DNA from: Sulfurimonas sp.
GTDB lineage: Bacteria; Campylobacterota; Campylobacteria; Campylobacterales; Sulfurimonadaceae
DNA: 36,826 bases
Direction: 5' to 3'
Assembly (NCBI GenBank): GCA_028687935.1
Contig: JAQTZE010000019.1
Location: 1 to 36,826, forward strand
This document shows positions 6,285-13,386 of this stretch, piece by piece (position 1 is the first letter of the stretch; each line of letters starts with the position of its first letter). The position numbers were made by a program, and so were the translations under genes. The notes beneath the pieces are model-generated. The model did no database searches. It was not told the origin of the DNA and worked only from the letters and a program-made list of their open reading frames with translations.

Positions 6285-6671
6285 TTAATCATCCTTGTAA
6301 ATAATCCAGTCTTCCCAAACCACCTGTTCCCCATACTTACTGATTAAGTCTTGTATTTCATTACCATTATATTTGACGATTTTTTGAATCTGAGCAATTT
6401 CATGATATTCATTTTTTCGTTGAATCCATTCTTCTGATGGTAATGTTAAATCAATTACAATATCCGAATATTCAATCCATGCATGGCCTAATATTTTATT
6501 TCCCATTGTGATATTGGCATGAACAAGAGTTCCAAAGATTCCTCGCTCCGCTAAAAATACAAATGTTCCAAATGCTATTTCAAAACATTTGCCTTGATTA
6601 TCTACATCTTTATAGAATTGATACAACTCTTTGACACAATTCGATAATACTTGAAATGTTTGTTCATTCAT
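6285..6671 (-). CDS. Transglutaminase/papain-like Cys-His-Asp protein (cassette)
   Basis: 128 residues. A helix carrying Cys29 (GKCFEIAFGTFVFLAERG) is followed by strands carrying His63 (LGHAWIEY) and Asp74 (VIDLT). The C...HAWIE...IDLT order is that of transglutaminase-like cysteine enzymes (arylamine acetyltransferases, lasso-peptide B2 proteases and relatives). Activity and substrate are unknown. The ribosome binding site is weak (AAAGAAA). Stand-alone in the array between attC H and attC G; it could be a modifying enzyme, a small-molecule transferase or a defence/effector protein. Confidence 0.6.
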   Translation of the reverse strand: MNEQTFQVLSNCVKELYQFYKDVDNQGKCFEIAFGTFVFLAERGIFGTLVHANITMGNKILGHAWIEYSDIVIDLTLPSEEWIQRKNEYHEIAQIQKIVKYNGNEIQDLISKYGEQVVWEDWIIYKDD

Positions 6672-6687
6672 AGATTTTTCTTTGTCT

Positions 6688-6772
6688 GTTTAACGGGGGC
6701 GCGGGTGAGTAACTGCCGTTGGTGAACCAGAATGGTTTTCCGACGGTTGCTTGCTCCTCCCGCTTGTTATCT
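6688..6772 (-). repeat. attC site H (GC-rich type)
   Basis: Left box GTTTAAC (cassette strand GTTAAAC) and right box TTGTTATCT. Arms CGGGTGAGTAACTGCCGTTG and CGACGGTTGCTTGCTCCTCCCG pair imperfectly. Far more GC-rich than the other sites, so from a different cassette source. With attC I it encloses only 67 nt. Confidence 0.7.
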
Positions 6773-6839
6773 AGCGCTGTGCGACGGATGACCAGTGGGT
6801 GTTCAACCCGCGCCCCCGTTATCCGGTCGCGTAGCGAGC
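6773..6839. other. Geneless mini-cassette between attC H and attC I
   Basis: 67 nt with no plausible coding frame. 6807-6822 (ACCCGCGCCCCCGTTA) is the reverse complement of the attC H left arm (TAACGGGGGCGCGGGT, 6691-6706), and GTTATCCG ... CGGATAAC (6819-6846) forms a further inverted repeat running into attC I. It may be a nested or partly deleted second attC. Confidence 0.55.
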
Positions 6840-6908
6840 GGATAACGGTTGTCGTGAGCGATAATTTCCCGCTAGGGTAAATTATTGGTCTCCTCGTATT
6901 TGTTAAGT
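6840..6908 (-). repeat. attC site I
   Basis: Left box GGATAAC, right box GTTAAGT (perfect GTTRRRY on the plus strand). Inner arms GAGCGATAATTTCCC and GGGTAAATTATTGGTCTC around GCTA. Almost the same sequence as sites B and C. Confidence 0.9.
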
Positions 6909-6910
6909 TT

Positions 6911-7738
6911 TTAAATTACCTTATTCATATCCACTTTATAACCAGATGTTTTCATTTCTTTAGCGAGTTCTATTTGCCAATGTCCTGAATCCATAGATGT
7001 ATAAACGATACCTGATATGTCATTTGGTGTTTCAATTTCACCTTTAACTAATGAACAAATATTAGAACGTCCTAGTTTTCCCATAAGAAATCCATGTTCA
7101 AATACAACATTTTGTCTAGCTCTATTTTTTAAATTACTAGAGTCTGATTTTTTTGCTCCTACATCACAGGCTGTATAAATCACTATTGCAAATCCTACAT
7201 TTGAATAGCTTTCTATTTTTTCTATAATTGTTTTACTATCACTTGCTTGTTCATGAAGTATAATAGGTTCAAATCCAATTTTATCAATAAATCTTGCTAC
7301 TTCTAGTTTAGCTTCACTATCATGTCCATGAACTATAAATACCTTATTGGTATCATGTTTTTCAGAAATATCAGTATCTTTTTTATTGATATTCTTTGAT
7401 GCATCCTTGAAAATATTTTTAGTTATATCTTTTGAATATCTATCATAAGCAACAACATTTTCTTTATTGCTTGCAAAAAACCATTGATTATTTCTATTCC
7501 TATTATCTTCCATCTCAACTAAAATTTGTGATGCTTGTTCCGTTTCATATATTTTTATACTTCTAATATCGTTTTTTGTTAACATCCGTCCATCAAATAA
7601 AAATTCTATTTCTTGTAAATATGGAAGCATAGTATCCTTGATAACTTCATCAATATTAGTTTTGTCTAGTTCCGATAAATTAGTATGATAATCTTTTTTA
7701 TTTTTTTCATTTAATTCAATTTTTATGTGATAGTACAA
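6911..7738 (-). CDS. TIR-like (CAP12/Pycsar effector type) nucleotide-binding protein, probable anti-phage cassette
   Basis: 275 residues. Residues ~132-270 carry the hallmarks of the predicted nucleotide-binding TIR-like family used as effector in CBASS/Pycsar: KVFIVHGHDSEAKLEVARFI, FEPIILHEQASDSKTIIEK, FAIVIYTACDVGA and the conserved RARQNVVFEHGFLMGKLGR with its glutamate, then DISGIVYTSMD. Known relatives degrade NAD+ when activated and stop phage spread by killing the cell. The N-terminal ~130 residues are a different, unrecognised domain that may be the sensor. No cyclase partner is adjacent, so it may act alone. Located between attC J and attC I, i.e. as a single-gene cassette. Confidence 0.8.
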   Translation of the reverse strand: MYYHIKIELNEKNKKDYHTNLSELDKTNIDEVIKDTMLPYLQEIEFLFDGRMLTKNDIRSIKIYETEQASQILVEMEDNRNRNNQWFFASNKENVVAYDRYSKDITKNIFKDASKNINKKDTDISEKHDTNKVFIVHGHDSEAKLEVARFIDKIGFEPIILHEQASDSKTIIEKIESYSNVGFAIVIYTACDVGAKKSDSSNLKNRARQNVVFEHGFLMGKLGRSNICSLVKGEIETPNDISGIVYTSMDSGHWQIELAKEMKTSGYKVDMNKVI

Positions 7739-7753
7739 TTTTTTCTCCTGTGA

Positions 7754-7824
7754 ACTTAACGTTTGTCGTGAGCAATATGAAGCCGCGCTATGGCTTCATA
7801 TTTCGCTCCTCGTATTTGTTAGAA
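7754..7824 (-). repeat. attC site J
   Basis: Left box ACTTAAC (RYYYAAC; cassette strand GTTAAGT), right box GTTAGAA. Inner arms AATATGAAGCC and GGCTTCATATT pair perfectly around GCGCTAT, flanked by the usual GTCGTGAGC and GCTCCTCG asymmetric stretches. Confidence 0.92.
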
Positions 7825-8589
7825 ATAATCATATCTATTTTCGAAGTATATAATGATTATTGTCCATAATCCTGCATTTAGAGGTAATGTAACTAATAAT
7901 AAAAATAATGCTTTTTTTATTGGTTTTTGCTCATTTGGAAGGTAGAAAAACGGTACAAATACTTTACTAAAGCTTTCTACTGCAAGTGCTAAATAAAATA
8001 CTACTGGAATAATAATTAAGTTCACAATAGGATTTAGTTCGCGAATAACTGCATAAATAAACAGAAATGAAAGGAAGAGAGATAAATTAGCTGTTAATAT
8101 AACAATTTGAGCAAGAAAACTACATTCTAAATAATCTGTTTGTTCAAGAGAATTAAAAAATTTATTTGTCATTTGTATAAACATATATACAAGGAGTATT
8201 GAAAATATAATTCTTTGAAAATTAATGGAATCTTCAAAATAGATAAAAGCTATATTCGTAGTTATTACAATGAGAGAAAAAAGAATAATAGACTGACGTC
8301 CACTTTGTTTCGGTAAAGCTACTTGAATTTTTTTATTTATATAATAAATTGAATACTTGATACCTAGATAGAAAGCTCCTAGCATTATTGCATAATATAA
8401 GGTGGTTGCAAAAGGTTCAATTATTATACCATTTGCAACCAATAAAGCTTTTGCCAATGAACCAGCAATCAGCCAAAATGTAGGAAATAATGTTGAAGAT
8501 GATATAACATGAGTTGTCATAACACCAAACGTAGTACGCTTAACTTTTGTCAACATAATCTGGTTCCATAATTGTTTTAACTCATTCAT
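7819..8589 (-). CDS. Polytopic membrane protein, first cassette of array 2
   Basis: 256 residues, about seven membrane helices, no recognised family. ATG preceded by AGGAAG; it lies ~20 nt after the leader core GTTAGAA. The stop codon is the first triplet inside attC J. Directly downstream of the array 2 leader promoter, so likely the most expressed gene of that array. Confidence 0.65.
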   Translation of the reverse strand: MNELKQLWNQIMLTKVKRTTFGVMTTHVISSSTLFPTFWLIAGSLAKALLVANGIIIEPFATTLYYAIMLGAFYLGIKYSIYYINKKIQVALPKQSGRQSIILFSLIVITTNIAFIYFEDSINFQRIIFSILLVYMFIQMTNKFFNSLEQTDYLECSFLAQIVILTANLSLFLSFLFIYAVIRELNPIVNLIIIPVVFYLALAVESFSKVFVPFFYLPNEQKPIKKALFLLLVTLPLNAGLWTIIIIYFENRYDYF

Positions 8590-8602
8590 GTATCTTCCTA
8601 AT

Positions 8603-8690
8603 TAGTTCTAACTATTTATTAATGAACATTATATATCAAACAGCTTGATATTTACTACATAACCGACACAAAAATTGTTAGTTTAAATGT
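8603..8690 (-). promoter_or_regulatory. Array 2 leader: attI-like core with promoter
   Basis: Homologous in layout to 4949-5035: minus strand AAACTAACAA ... TATAAT (8629-8634) ... ATTAATAAATAGTTAGAA. An inverted repeat TATCAA-GCTGT-TTGATA overlaps the region just upstream of the -10 element and could bind a protein. Beyond it the resident octamer AAACGCAG (8704) resumes; AAACGCAGTAG also follows leader 1 at 5188. The rest of the gap to 8862 holds nothing I can name. Confidence 0.5.
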
Positions 8691-8862
8691 TAAAAATATG
8701 ACTAAACGCAGTAGTTTTGTTATTTTTTAGCTAAATCCATTAAAATCCTCAAAATATCGATGTGCATTTAAAAATATTTTTGGCGTTATCTGGACATTTT
8801 GTTGTTTAAATAGCTGAAAAAAGTGTTAAATGAATATTGTGTCGTTTAATTATTTCGTACTT

Positions 8863-10287
8863 TTATATCTTCATAGCATTCACTTTCTCAAGATATATTT
8901 TGAGCAATGCGCTACTGCCGAGTGTTGCATCATAGCTTTTCCCAAGTATTCTTTTGAGGATTGGCATATTTTCTTTGACAAACGCAGCATCTGTCTCGTT
9001 TTCAAGAGGCAGGACAAATCTTGCAGTGTTAAGAATCGTAGAGAAAAATTGAACTCTTTGCATGATATTGCGTTTGTATGCATCTATAAACTCTTTTTCC
9101 TCATGAGCTATTTTCTCGTCAATAAAGCCAAAGTCTCCAAAAGCAGTACCTATTTTTGTGACTAAACTTTTAAACTCTTCAAAATAGCTATTTTTATTGA
9201 TATTATTGTCGCTAAAAAAATCCTCAAAATCATAACTGCTCAGACTTTCACTATCAAACTCATCACCCGTAGCCATTGCCATCTCTTGCTCATATATCTC
9301 TTTGTACATGCTGACATTGACAAGATCATAAAATGGTGCGACTTCCAATCCTTGCGTAGTTACAAAAAAAGATATATTTTTGCCATGAGCATCACTGTTA
9401 CCAAGAATGAGATTAAGCATATGAAACCTGATGATCTGTTCTTTGAATACAATAGGAACGACTGCGTTTTGTGCCAAAGCAAAGAGCTTTTGAAAAGAGA
9501 CACCCTCTCTTATATCGCCGTAATTCTTCCCCATATTTCTCTCATATTTGAAAGAGACTCTATACCCTAAGGCTTGCACGCTGTCTATGATATGTTTTCT
9601 TTTGATAGAAGTATCACTGATTATTTCTCGATCAAAGCGTTTAACAAAAAGTACACCCTCTTTGGAGAGAGTTTTATACTCGACTTCCGCGACATTAAAT
9701 CCAAGCTCTTTGGCTAAACGCATGGAGATATATTCATTGAGCGTTACATTTTCTCCATGCTTATTAAATTTCAAAATGTGTGTAGAACAGAGATCCCCTT
9801 CTCCTAGACCTATTTTATCGCCAAGGATTGTAACAGGTAGCTTCTCTTGCACACCGGCTATGCTGAGTCTTGGTTTTTGATCCCATATATGGATAGGCAC
9901 ACTCTCTTTGATTGAAATTCGCTCTTTGAGTTCCTCTTCACTGATTTCTCGAAAAGAGGTAGCTGGGAGGAAATTTTTTGAATGTGTAAAAGTTAGTGCC
10001 CCTGTTGTCTCCAGCCCTATTGCTCGCAGGAGAGCAAACTTATTGGCTTTGGATATCTGAAAATAGACACTCAGATCCTCTAAACCTTTTCCTTCTGGAA
10101 GAAGATTTTCAATAAAGTTCTTCAATGTATTACTTTGAAAATCACCGCTAAAATCCAATGATGGACTCATTGCAAATCCCTCGCTCATCCATTGTGGTGT
10201 GTACTCAAGATCATACTTGTCCTCATGCTCATCATAAACGAGTGTTCCGACAAAGTTCTTGTCGCAGTGAATATATAAAAGATGCAT
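8863..10287 (-). CDS. hipA: HipA-type serine/threonine kinase toxin
   Basis: 474 residues, close to the family norm. N-terminal HipA subdomain (VGTLVYDE, FIENLLPEG), then the kinase: substrate/ATP loop LSIAGVQEKLPV (~141-152), ILKFN, VKRFDR, catalytic loop NLILGNSDAHGKN with Asp299, and the metal-binding APFYDLVN with Asp321. HipA kinases phosphorylate aminoacyl-tRNA synthetases and cause growth arrest unless bound by HipB. The gene starts 2 nt after the hipB stop, so the pair is one operon. Its 3' part contains two AAACGCAG octamers, so unlike the cassettes it looks long resident. Confidence 0.92.
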   Translation of the reverse strand: MHLLYIHCDKNFVGTLVYDEHEDKYDLEYTPQWMSEGFAMSPSLDFSGDFQSNTLKNFIENLLPEGKGLEDLSVYFQISKANKFALLRAIGLETTGALTFTHSKNFLPATSFREISEEELKERISIKESVPIHIWDQKPRLSIAGVQEKLPVTILGDKIGLGEGDLCSTHILKFNKHGENVTLNEYISMRLAKELGFNVAEVEYKTLSKEGVLFVKRFDREIISDTSIKRKHIIDSVQALGYRVSFKYERNMGKNYGDIREGVSFQKLFALAQNAVVPIVFKEQIIRFHMLNLILGNSDAHGKNISFFVTTQGLEVAPFYDLVNVSMYKEIYEQEMAMATGDEFDSESLSSYDFEDFFSDNNINKNSYFEEFKSLVTKIGTAFGDFGFIDEKIAHEEKEFIDAYKRNIMQRVQFFSTILNTARFVLPLENETDAAFVKENMPILKRILGKSYDATLGSSALLKIYLEKVNAMKI

Positions 10288-10289
10288 CT

Positions 10290-10541
10290 TTATAAACCTT
10301 CTATTTTTATTTTCAAGCCTAACATATTCGCAAGATGCAATACACTGCTCGTCTTGCTATCCTTGCCGTTTTCTATAGATTGAAGCGTTTTATCGCTTAT
10401 TTGACAGAGTTCAGAAGTTTTTTTAATAGAGAGGCCAAGTGATGTTCGTTTATATTTGATCGCTTCGCCAAGTGTCATTAAATCAACAGAAGAGCTCAAA
10501 GATGGTTTTTTGGAAATAACAACTTGTTTACCTTGCTTCAC
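10290..10541 (-). CDS. hipB: HipB-type XRE antitoxin and autorepressor
   Basis: 83 residues. An XRE helix-turn-helix covers residues ~22-78 (LGEAIKYKRTSLGLSIKKTS, LCQISDKTLQSIENGKD). The start is GTG at 10541 with AAGGAG 5 nt upstream. HipB binds HipA and operator DNA. Three matching palindromes lie immediately upstream. Confidence 0.9.
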   Translation of the reverse strand: MKQGKQVVISKKPSLSSSVDLMTLGEAIKYKRTSLGLSIKKTSELCQISDKTLQSIENGKDSKTSSVLHLANMLGLKIKIEGL

Positions 10542-10552
10542 AACAACTCCTT

Positions 10553-10572
10553 AATAGTATTAAAGTACTATT
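10553..10572. promoter_or_regulatory. hipBA operator O1
   Basis: AATAGTA-N6-TACTATT, perfect 7-nt arms. Sits 11 bp upstream of the hipB start, so bound HipB would cover the ribosome binding/start region of transcription. Confidence 0.75.
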
Positions 10573-10602
10573 ATACATTTTTGTATTAGCTTTTACAACT
10601 AA

Positions 10603-10622
10603 AATAGTATTTTATTACTATT
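10603..10622. promoter_or_regulatory. hipBA operator O2
   Basis: AATAGTA-N6-TACTATT again, with identical 6-nt spacer length, exactly 50 bp from O1. Confidence 0.75.
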
Positions 10623-10651
10623 TTATAATTTTGAGTCAAGTTTTTCTCTAA

Positions 10652-10671
10652 AATAGTTGTTTAATACTATT
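10652..10671. promoter_or_regulatory. hipBA operator O3
   Basis: AATAGTT-N6-TACTATT, extended outward to CTAAAATAGT/ACTATTTTAG; 49 bp from O2. The ~5-turn phasing of the three sites suggests cooperative or looped binding on one face of the DNA. Confidence 0.7.
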
Positions 10672-10698
10672 TTAGAAAATTATTCCCCCCTCTAGATA

Positions 10699-10725
10699 CT
10701 CTCCCAAGCTGGAGCTTGAGAGCAA
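10699..10725. repeat. REP-like hairpin downstream of rpoN
   Basis: ACTCTCCCAAGCTGGAGCTT followed by GAGAGCAAGG: stem CAAGCT/AGCTTG extended by CTC/GAG. Same family as 34512-34539 and 35184-35210. Placed 3' of rpoN, where it may also act in termination. Confidence 0.7.
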
Positions 10726-10750
10726 GGGATATTATATATTCCCAAAAGCC

Positions 10751-12019
10751 CTACAACATCGAAAGCTTATACAAAAACTTTCTCTCTTTAAACGCAGGGA
10801 TGTCGAGTTCTTGGCGGTATTTGGCTATGGATCTTCTTACCATTGCCACGCCAAAACGCGCTTCGATACTCTCATGGAGATACTTATCACTAAAAGGATT
10901 ATCTCTCTCTTCGCTCTCTACGAGTCGTTTGAGAAAGCTTTTTATCTCTGAGGTTGAGACCTCTCCGATAGAGTTTGAGAAAAAGTCTTTGAATGAAAAG
11001 ACACCGCGTTCGCATTCGAGATACTTGTCGCTGATGGCTCTTGAGATAGTCGATTCGTTAAATCCGAGTTCATCTGCCACATCCTGCAAACGCAGCGGTT
11101 TGAGCTCGCTTCCCATGAAAAACGAGTACTGTTTTTCTATCAGTACAAGTGCAATATTGTAGAGTGTTGCTTTACGCAGATCGAGAAGTTTGACAAGCTC
11201 GCGTGCTTCTTTAAACTTCTGTTTTGCGAAGTTGTCATACTTGTCTATTTGGCTGACAATGAGGTTTGGATAAAAGTCGTTGTTGATGCGGATAGTCAGC
11301 TCATCGCCCTTAAACTCTATATACAGATCGGGTAAAATCTGCATCTCACTTTGCATATAAGCGATTGCGGGAGGGTTGTTGAGATGTTTGAGTATCTCTT
11401 TTGCATCATGGAGTCGTGGATGCTTCATAAATTTTTCTATATTTTCAAACTGCGTGATAAGCGCGCTCATGAGGATACTCAGTTCATCATCCATATCAAA
11501 ATCACCAAGTTGAAACAAAAACGACTCTTTATAATCAACCGCTCCAACACCTACAGGTTTGAGGTAGGCAAAACGCTGTCGCACCTGCTCTACTTTGTAA
11601 GCATCTACGTCGCATTGTGTCGCTATCTCTTTTACATCACCCTCAAAATATCCCTCATCATTGATATAAAATATGATCTGTTTTGCTATTTTCTGCGAGA
11701 TGGGCGTTGGAAAAAGTGGCGCACTTATTTGCGCGTCAAGCACTTCATACAGAGATTCTGTAGCCACACTCATCCACTCTATCTCTTCAGTTGCAGAGTT
11801 GGAGACATGGTTTTGATACTCCATAAACGTGTTGTGCGAACCATCTGAAGAGCTCTCTGGCATCTCAAATCCAGATTCTACTTCTAGACACGGATTTTCA
11901 TTTGTAATGACCTGAATATGCTTATCCAAATCACTCAGTGAACATTGAAGCAATGGCAACCAAGTCTGCATAGAGAGCCTCGGTAACTGCTTTTGTTTAT
12001 AATTAAATGCTTGTTTCAT
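10751..12019 (-). CDS. rpoN: RNA polymerase sigma-54 factor
   Basis: 422 residues. N-terminal glutamine/leucine-rich activator-interacting region (LPRLSMQTWLPLLQCSLSDL), core-binding domain, a helix-turn-helix around LQDVADELGFNESTISRAIS, and the C-terminal RpoN box VRRSIAKYRQELDIP that reads the -24 element. Sigma-54 transcribes nif and flagellar genes and needs an AAA+ activator. It lies downstream of the nif operon on the same strand, separated from it by a hairpin at 12178-12192. Two AAACGCAG octamers fall in its 3' part. Confidence 0.93.
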   Translation of the reverse strand: MKQAFNYKQKQLPRLSMQTWLPLLQCSLSDLDKHIQVITNENPCLEVESGFEMPESSSDGSHNTFMEYQNHVSNSATEEIEWMSVATESLYEVLDAQISAPLFPTPISQKIAKQIIFYINDEGYFEGDVKEIATQCDVDAYKVEQVRQRFAYLKPVGVGAVDYKESFLFQLGDFDMDDELSILMSALITQFENIEKFMKHPRLHDAKEILKHLNNPPAIAYMQSEMQILPDLYIEFKGDELTIRINNDFYPNLIVSQIDKYDNFAKQKFKEARELVKLLDLRKATLYNIALVLIEKQYSFFMGSELKPLRLQDVADELGFNESTISRAISDKYLECERGVFSFKDFFSNSIGEVSTSEIKSFLKRLVESEERDNPFSDKYLHESIEARFGVAMVRRSIAKYRQELDIPAFKERKFLYKLSML

Positions 12020-12177
12020 TGTTTACTTCTTTGACTAAATGTTCCCTAAATAATACGCTTTATTTTTTTCTTTTATGACTCAAAAGTGGGTTATATTTAA
12101 CCAGCTGCATAATTTGTTCTAGATGAAAAGAAAAAGAAGACATATTTGTAGTTTGAAGTGTTTTTTGCGGAAAATTC

Positions 12178-12192
12178 ACCCCCAAAAGGGGT
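12178..12192 (-). terminator. Hairpin at the end of the nif operon
   Basis: Minus strand ACCCCTTTTGGGGGT, stem ACCCC/GGGGT with a TTTT loop and a short T run (GAATTTTCC) after it, 8 nt past the ferredoxin stop. A partial terminator that may let some transcripts reach rpoN. Confidence 0.6.
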
Positions 12193-12199
12193 AAAGAGA

Positions 12200-12490
12200 T
12201 TAGTATTTTAGACGTACTAAACCGTTTGGCTCTACGATTTTCATTTGGCATGAAAGGCGTGCTTTTGGGCTTGGCTCATTGAGCATTTTCATAACTGTTT
12301 TCTCTTTCGCAGTCATTTCACTCAAAAATTCCATACCAGATTCGATAGTTACGATACAAGTACCACACTCACCGTCACGGCATCCAAAAGGAAGTGCACT
12401 TCCTGAAGCTTCTACGATATCTTGGATCGTTTTGCCAGGTTTTACATTGATAGCTAAAAAGTCATTGATGATCTCTACACGTGTTGTCAT
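12200..12490 (-). CDS. [2Fe-2S] ferredoxin, nif-associated
   Basis: 96 residues. CRDGECGTC (C-x4-C-x2-C) and a distant fourth cysteine (ARLSCQM) are the plant-type [2Fe-2S] ligands. As the last gene of the nif operon it probably carries electrons for nitrogenase or its cofactor assembly. Separated by 34 nt from the second ferredoxin. Confidence 0.88.
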   Translation of the reverse strand: MTTRVEIINDFLAINVKPGKTIQDIVEASGSALPFGCRDGECGTCIVTIESGMEFLSEMTAKEKTVMKMLNEPSPKARLSCQMKIVEPNGLVRLKY

Positions 12491-12524
12491 TATTTTTTCC
12501 TTCTCTTTATTTTAGTTTTTTTGA

Positions 12525-12920
12525 TTATTCAAAAGGTTTCACAAGGATAGAACCCTTGATGATACACTGACATGCAAGTCTGACAGGAGTCTGCTGTGCG
12601 TATTGCTGCGCTGACTCTGCTTCTTTCTTGCTGATTGCGCCCATCTCTACGAGTGTTGCAAGCTCTTTGTCTTCCATATACGTCGTATATTTGTTTTTGT
12701 CCCAGCCATCAGGATCCACTTCGCTTTTCGCTCCAGCTTCACTCATGTCGATAGTCAACTCTTCAACTTTTACAGCACAACTGCCGCACATTCCGTCTTT
12801 ACAATCTGTTGGAATAACAATACCATTGTTATTTGCCACACGCAAAAGCAAATCCCCTTGCTTCGCGATAACACGTTTGTCCATGCCTTCACCAAAACCG
12901 CAAAATATTACATTTACCAT
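12525..12920 (-). CDS. [2Fe-2S] ferredoxin, longer nif-associated form
   Basis: 131 residues. CKDGMCGSC near residue 40 and RLACQC near residue 118 provide the cluster ligands; the ~60-residue acidic helical insert between them makes it longer than the next ferredoxin. Two different [2Fe-2S] ferredoxins in tandem suggest separate electron paths, for example to nitrogenase reductase and to FeMo-cofactor assembly. ATG preceded by AGGAG. Confidence 0.87.
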   Translation of the reverse strand: MVNVIFCGFGEGMDKRVIAKQGDLLLRVANNNGIVIPTDCKDGMCGSCAVKVEELTIDMSEAGAKSEVDPDGWDKNKYTTYMEDKELATLVEMGAISKKEAESAQQYAQQTPVRLACQCIIKGSILVKPFE

Positions 12921-12990
12921 TTTTTCTCCTTTTATTTATCACACGCAAGCATTATGGTCGATGCCCTTGTGATTGTCAATTCACAAAAAG

Positions 12991-13386
12991 TTATTCTCCT
13001 TCTTTTTGAGATTGCATCTGTGCAGCTTTTTTGGCTTCTTTTTCGGCTCTGTGTTCTTTGAGCCATCGCAGCTCCTCTGCGACTTCATCATATCCGTCAA
13101 GATCATCTATTGCTTCGAGTTCTGCTTCACGGCAACCATAAGTATCGCCCTCTTCTATAAAATGCACTTCATAGATACGAATGACTTGTAGCCAATCGCC
13201 AATATGCTTGACATAACCCTCAGCACCAGCTTGAACCAAAATTTCATTGGGTTCGTTAAAAGGGTTTGAGCCGTCGTTGCGTATAGGTTTAGTCATACGC
13301 ACTCTTTGCCCTAGACGAAAGACCGGAAGAATCTCGTCTTTAGTTGAAGCTGAGACTTGGCTGGCTTGCGCATGCGTGAGTTCCAT
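12991..13386 (-). CDS. nifZ: NifZ, P-cluster maturation protein
   Basis: 131 residues. FRLGQRVRMTKPIRNDG, LVQAGAEGYVKHIGDWLQV and YEVHFIEEGDTYGCREAEL are the NifZ core. NifZ assists maturation of the second P-cluster pair of the MoFe protein. The C terminus is charged and lysine/glutamate-rich. The start overlaps the 3' end of nifW by 47 nt and has a very strong SD (GGAGGTGA) inside nifW. Confidence 0.9.
   Translation of the reverse strand: MELTHAQASQVSASTKDEILPVFRLGQRVRMTKPIRNDGSNPFNEPNEILVQAGAEGYVKHIGDWLQVIRIYEVHFIEEGDTYGCREAELEAIDDLDGYDEVAEELRWLKEHRAEKEAKKAAQMQSQKEGE

Noticed and set aside
8712..8862. Possible remnant of an integron integrase gene next to leader 2
   Set aside because: The interval is short, AT-rich and has no frame resembling a tyrosine recombinase.
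12060..12251. Leftward open frame between rpoN and the ferredoxin
   Set aside because: It starts inside the ferredoxin gene in another frame and crosses the terminator hairpin; no family resemblance.
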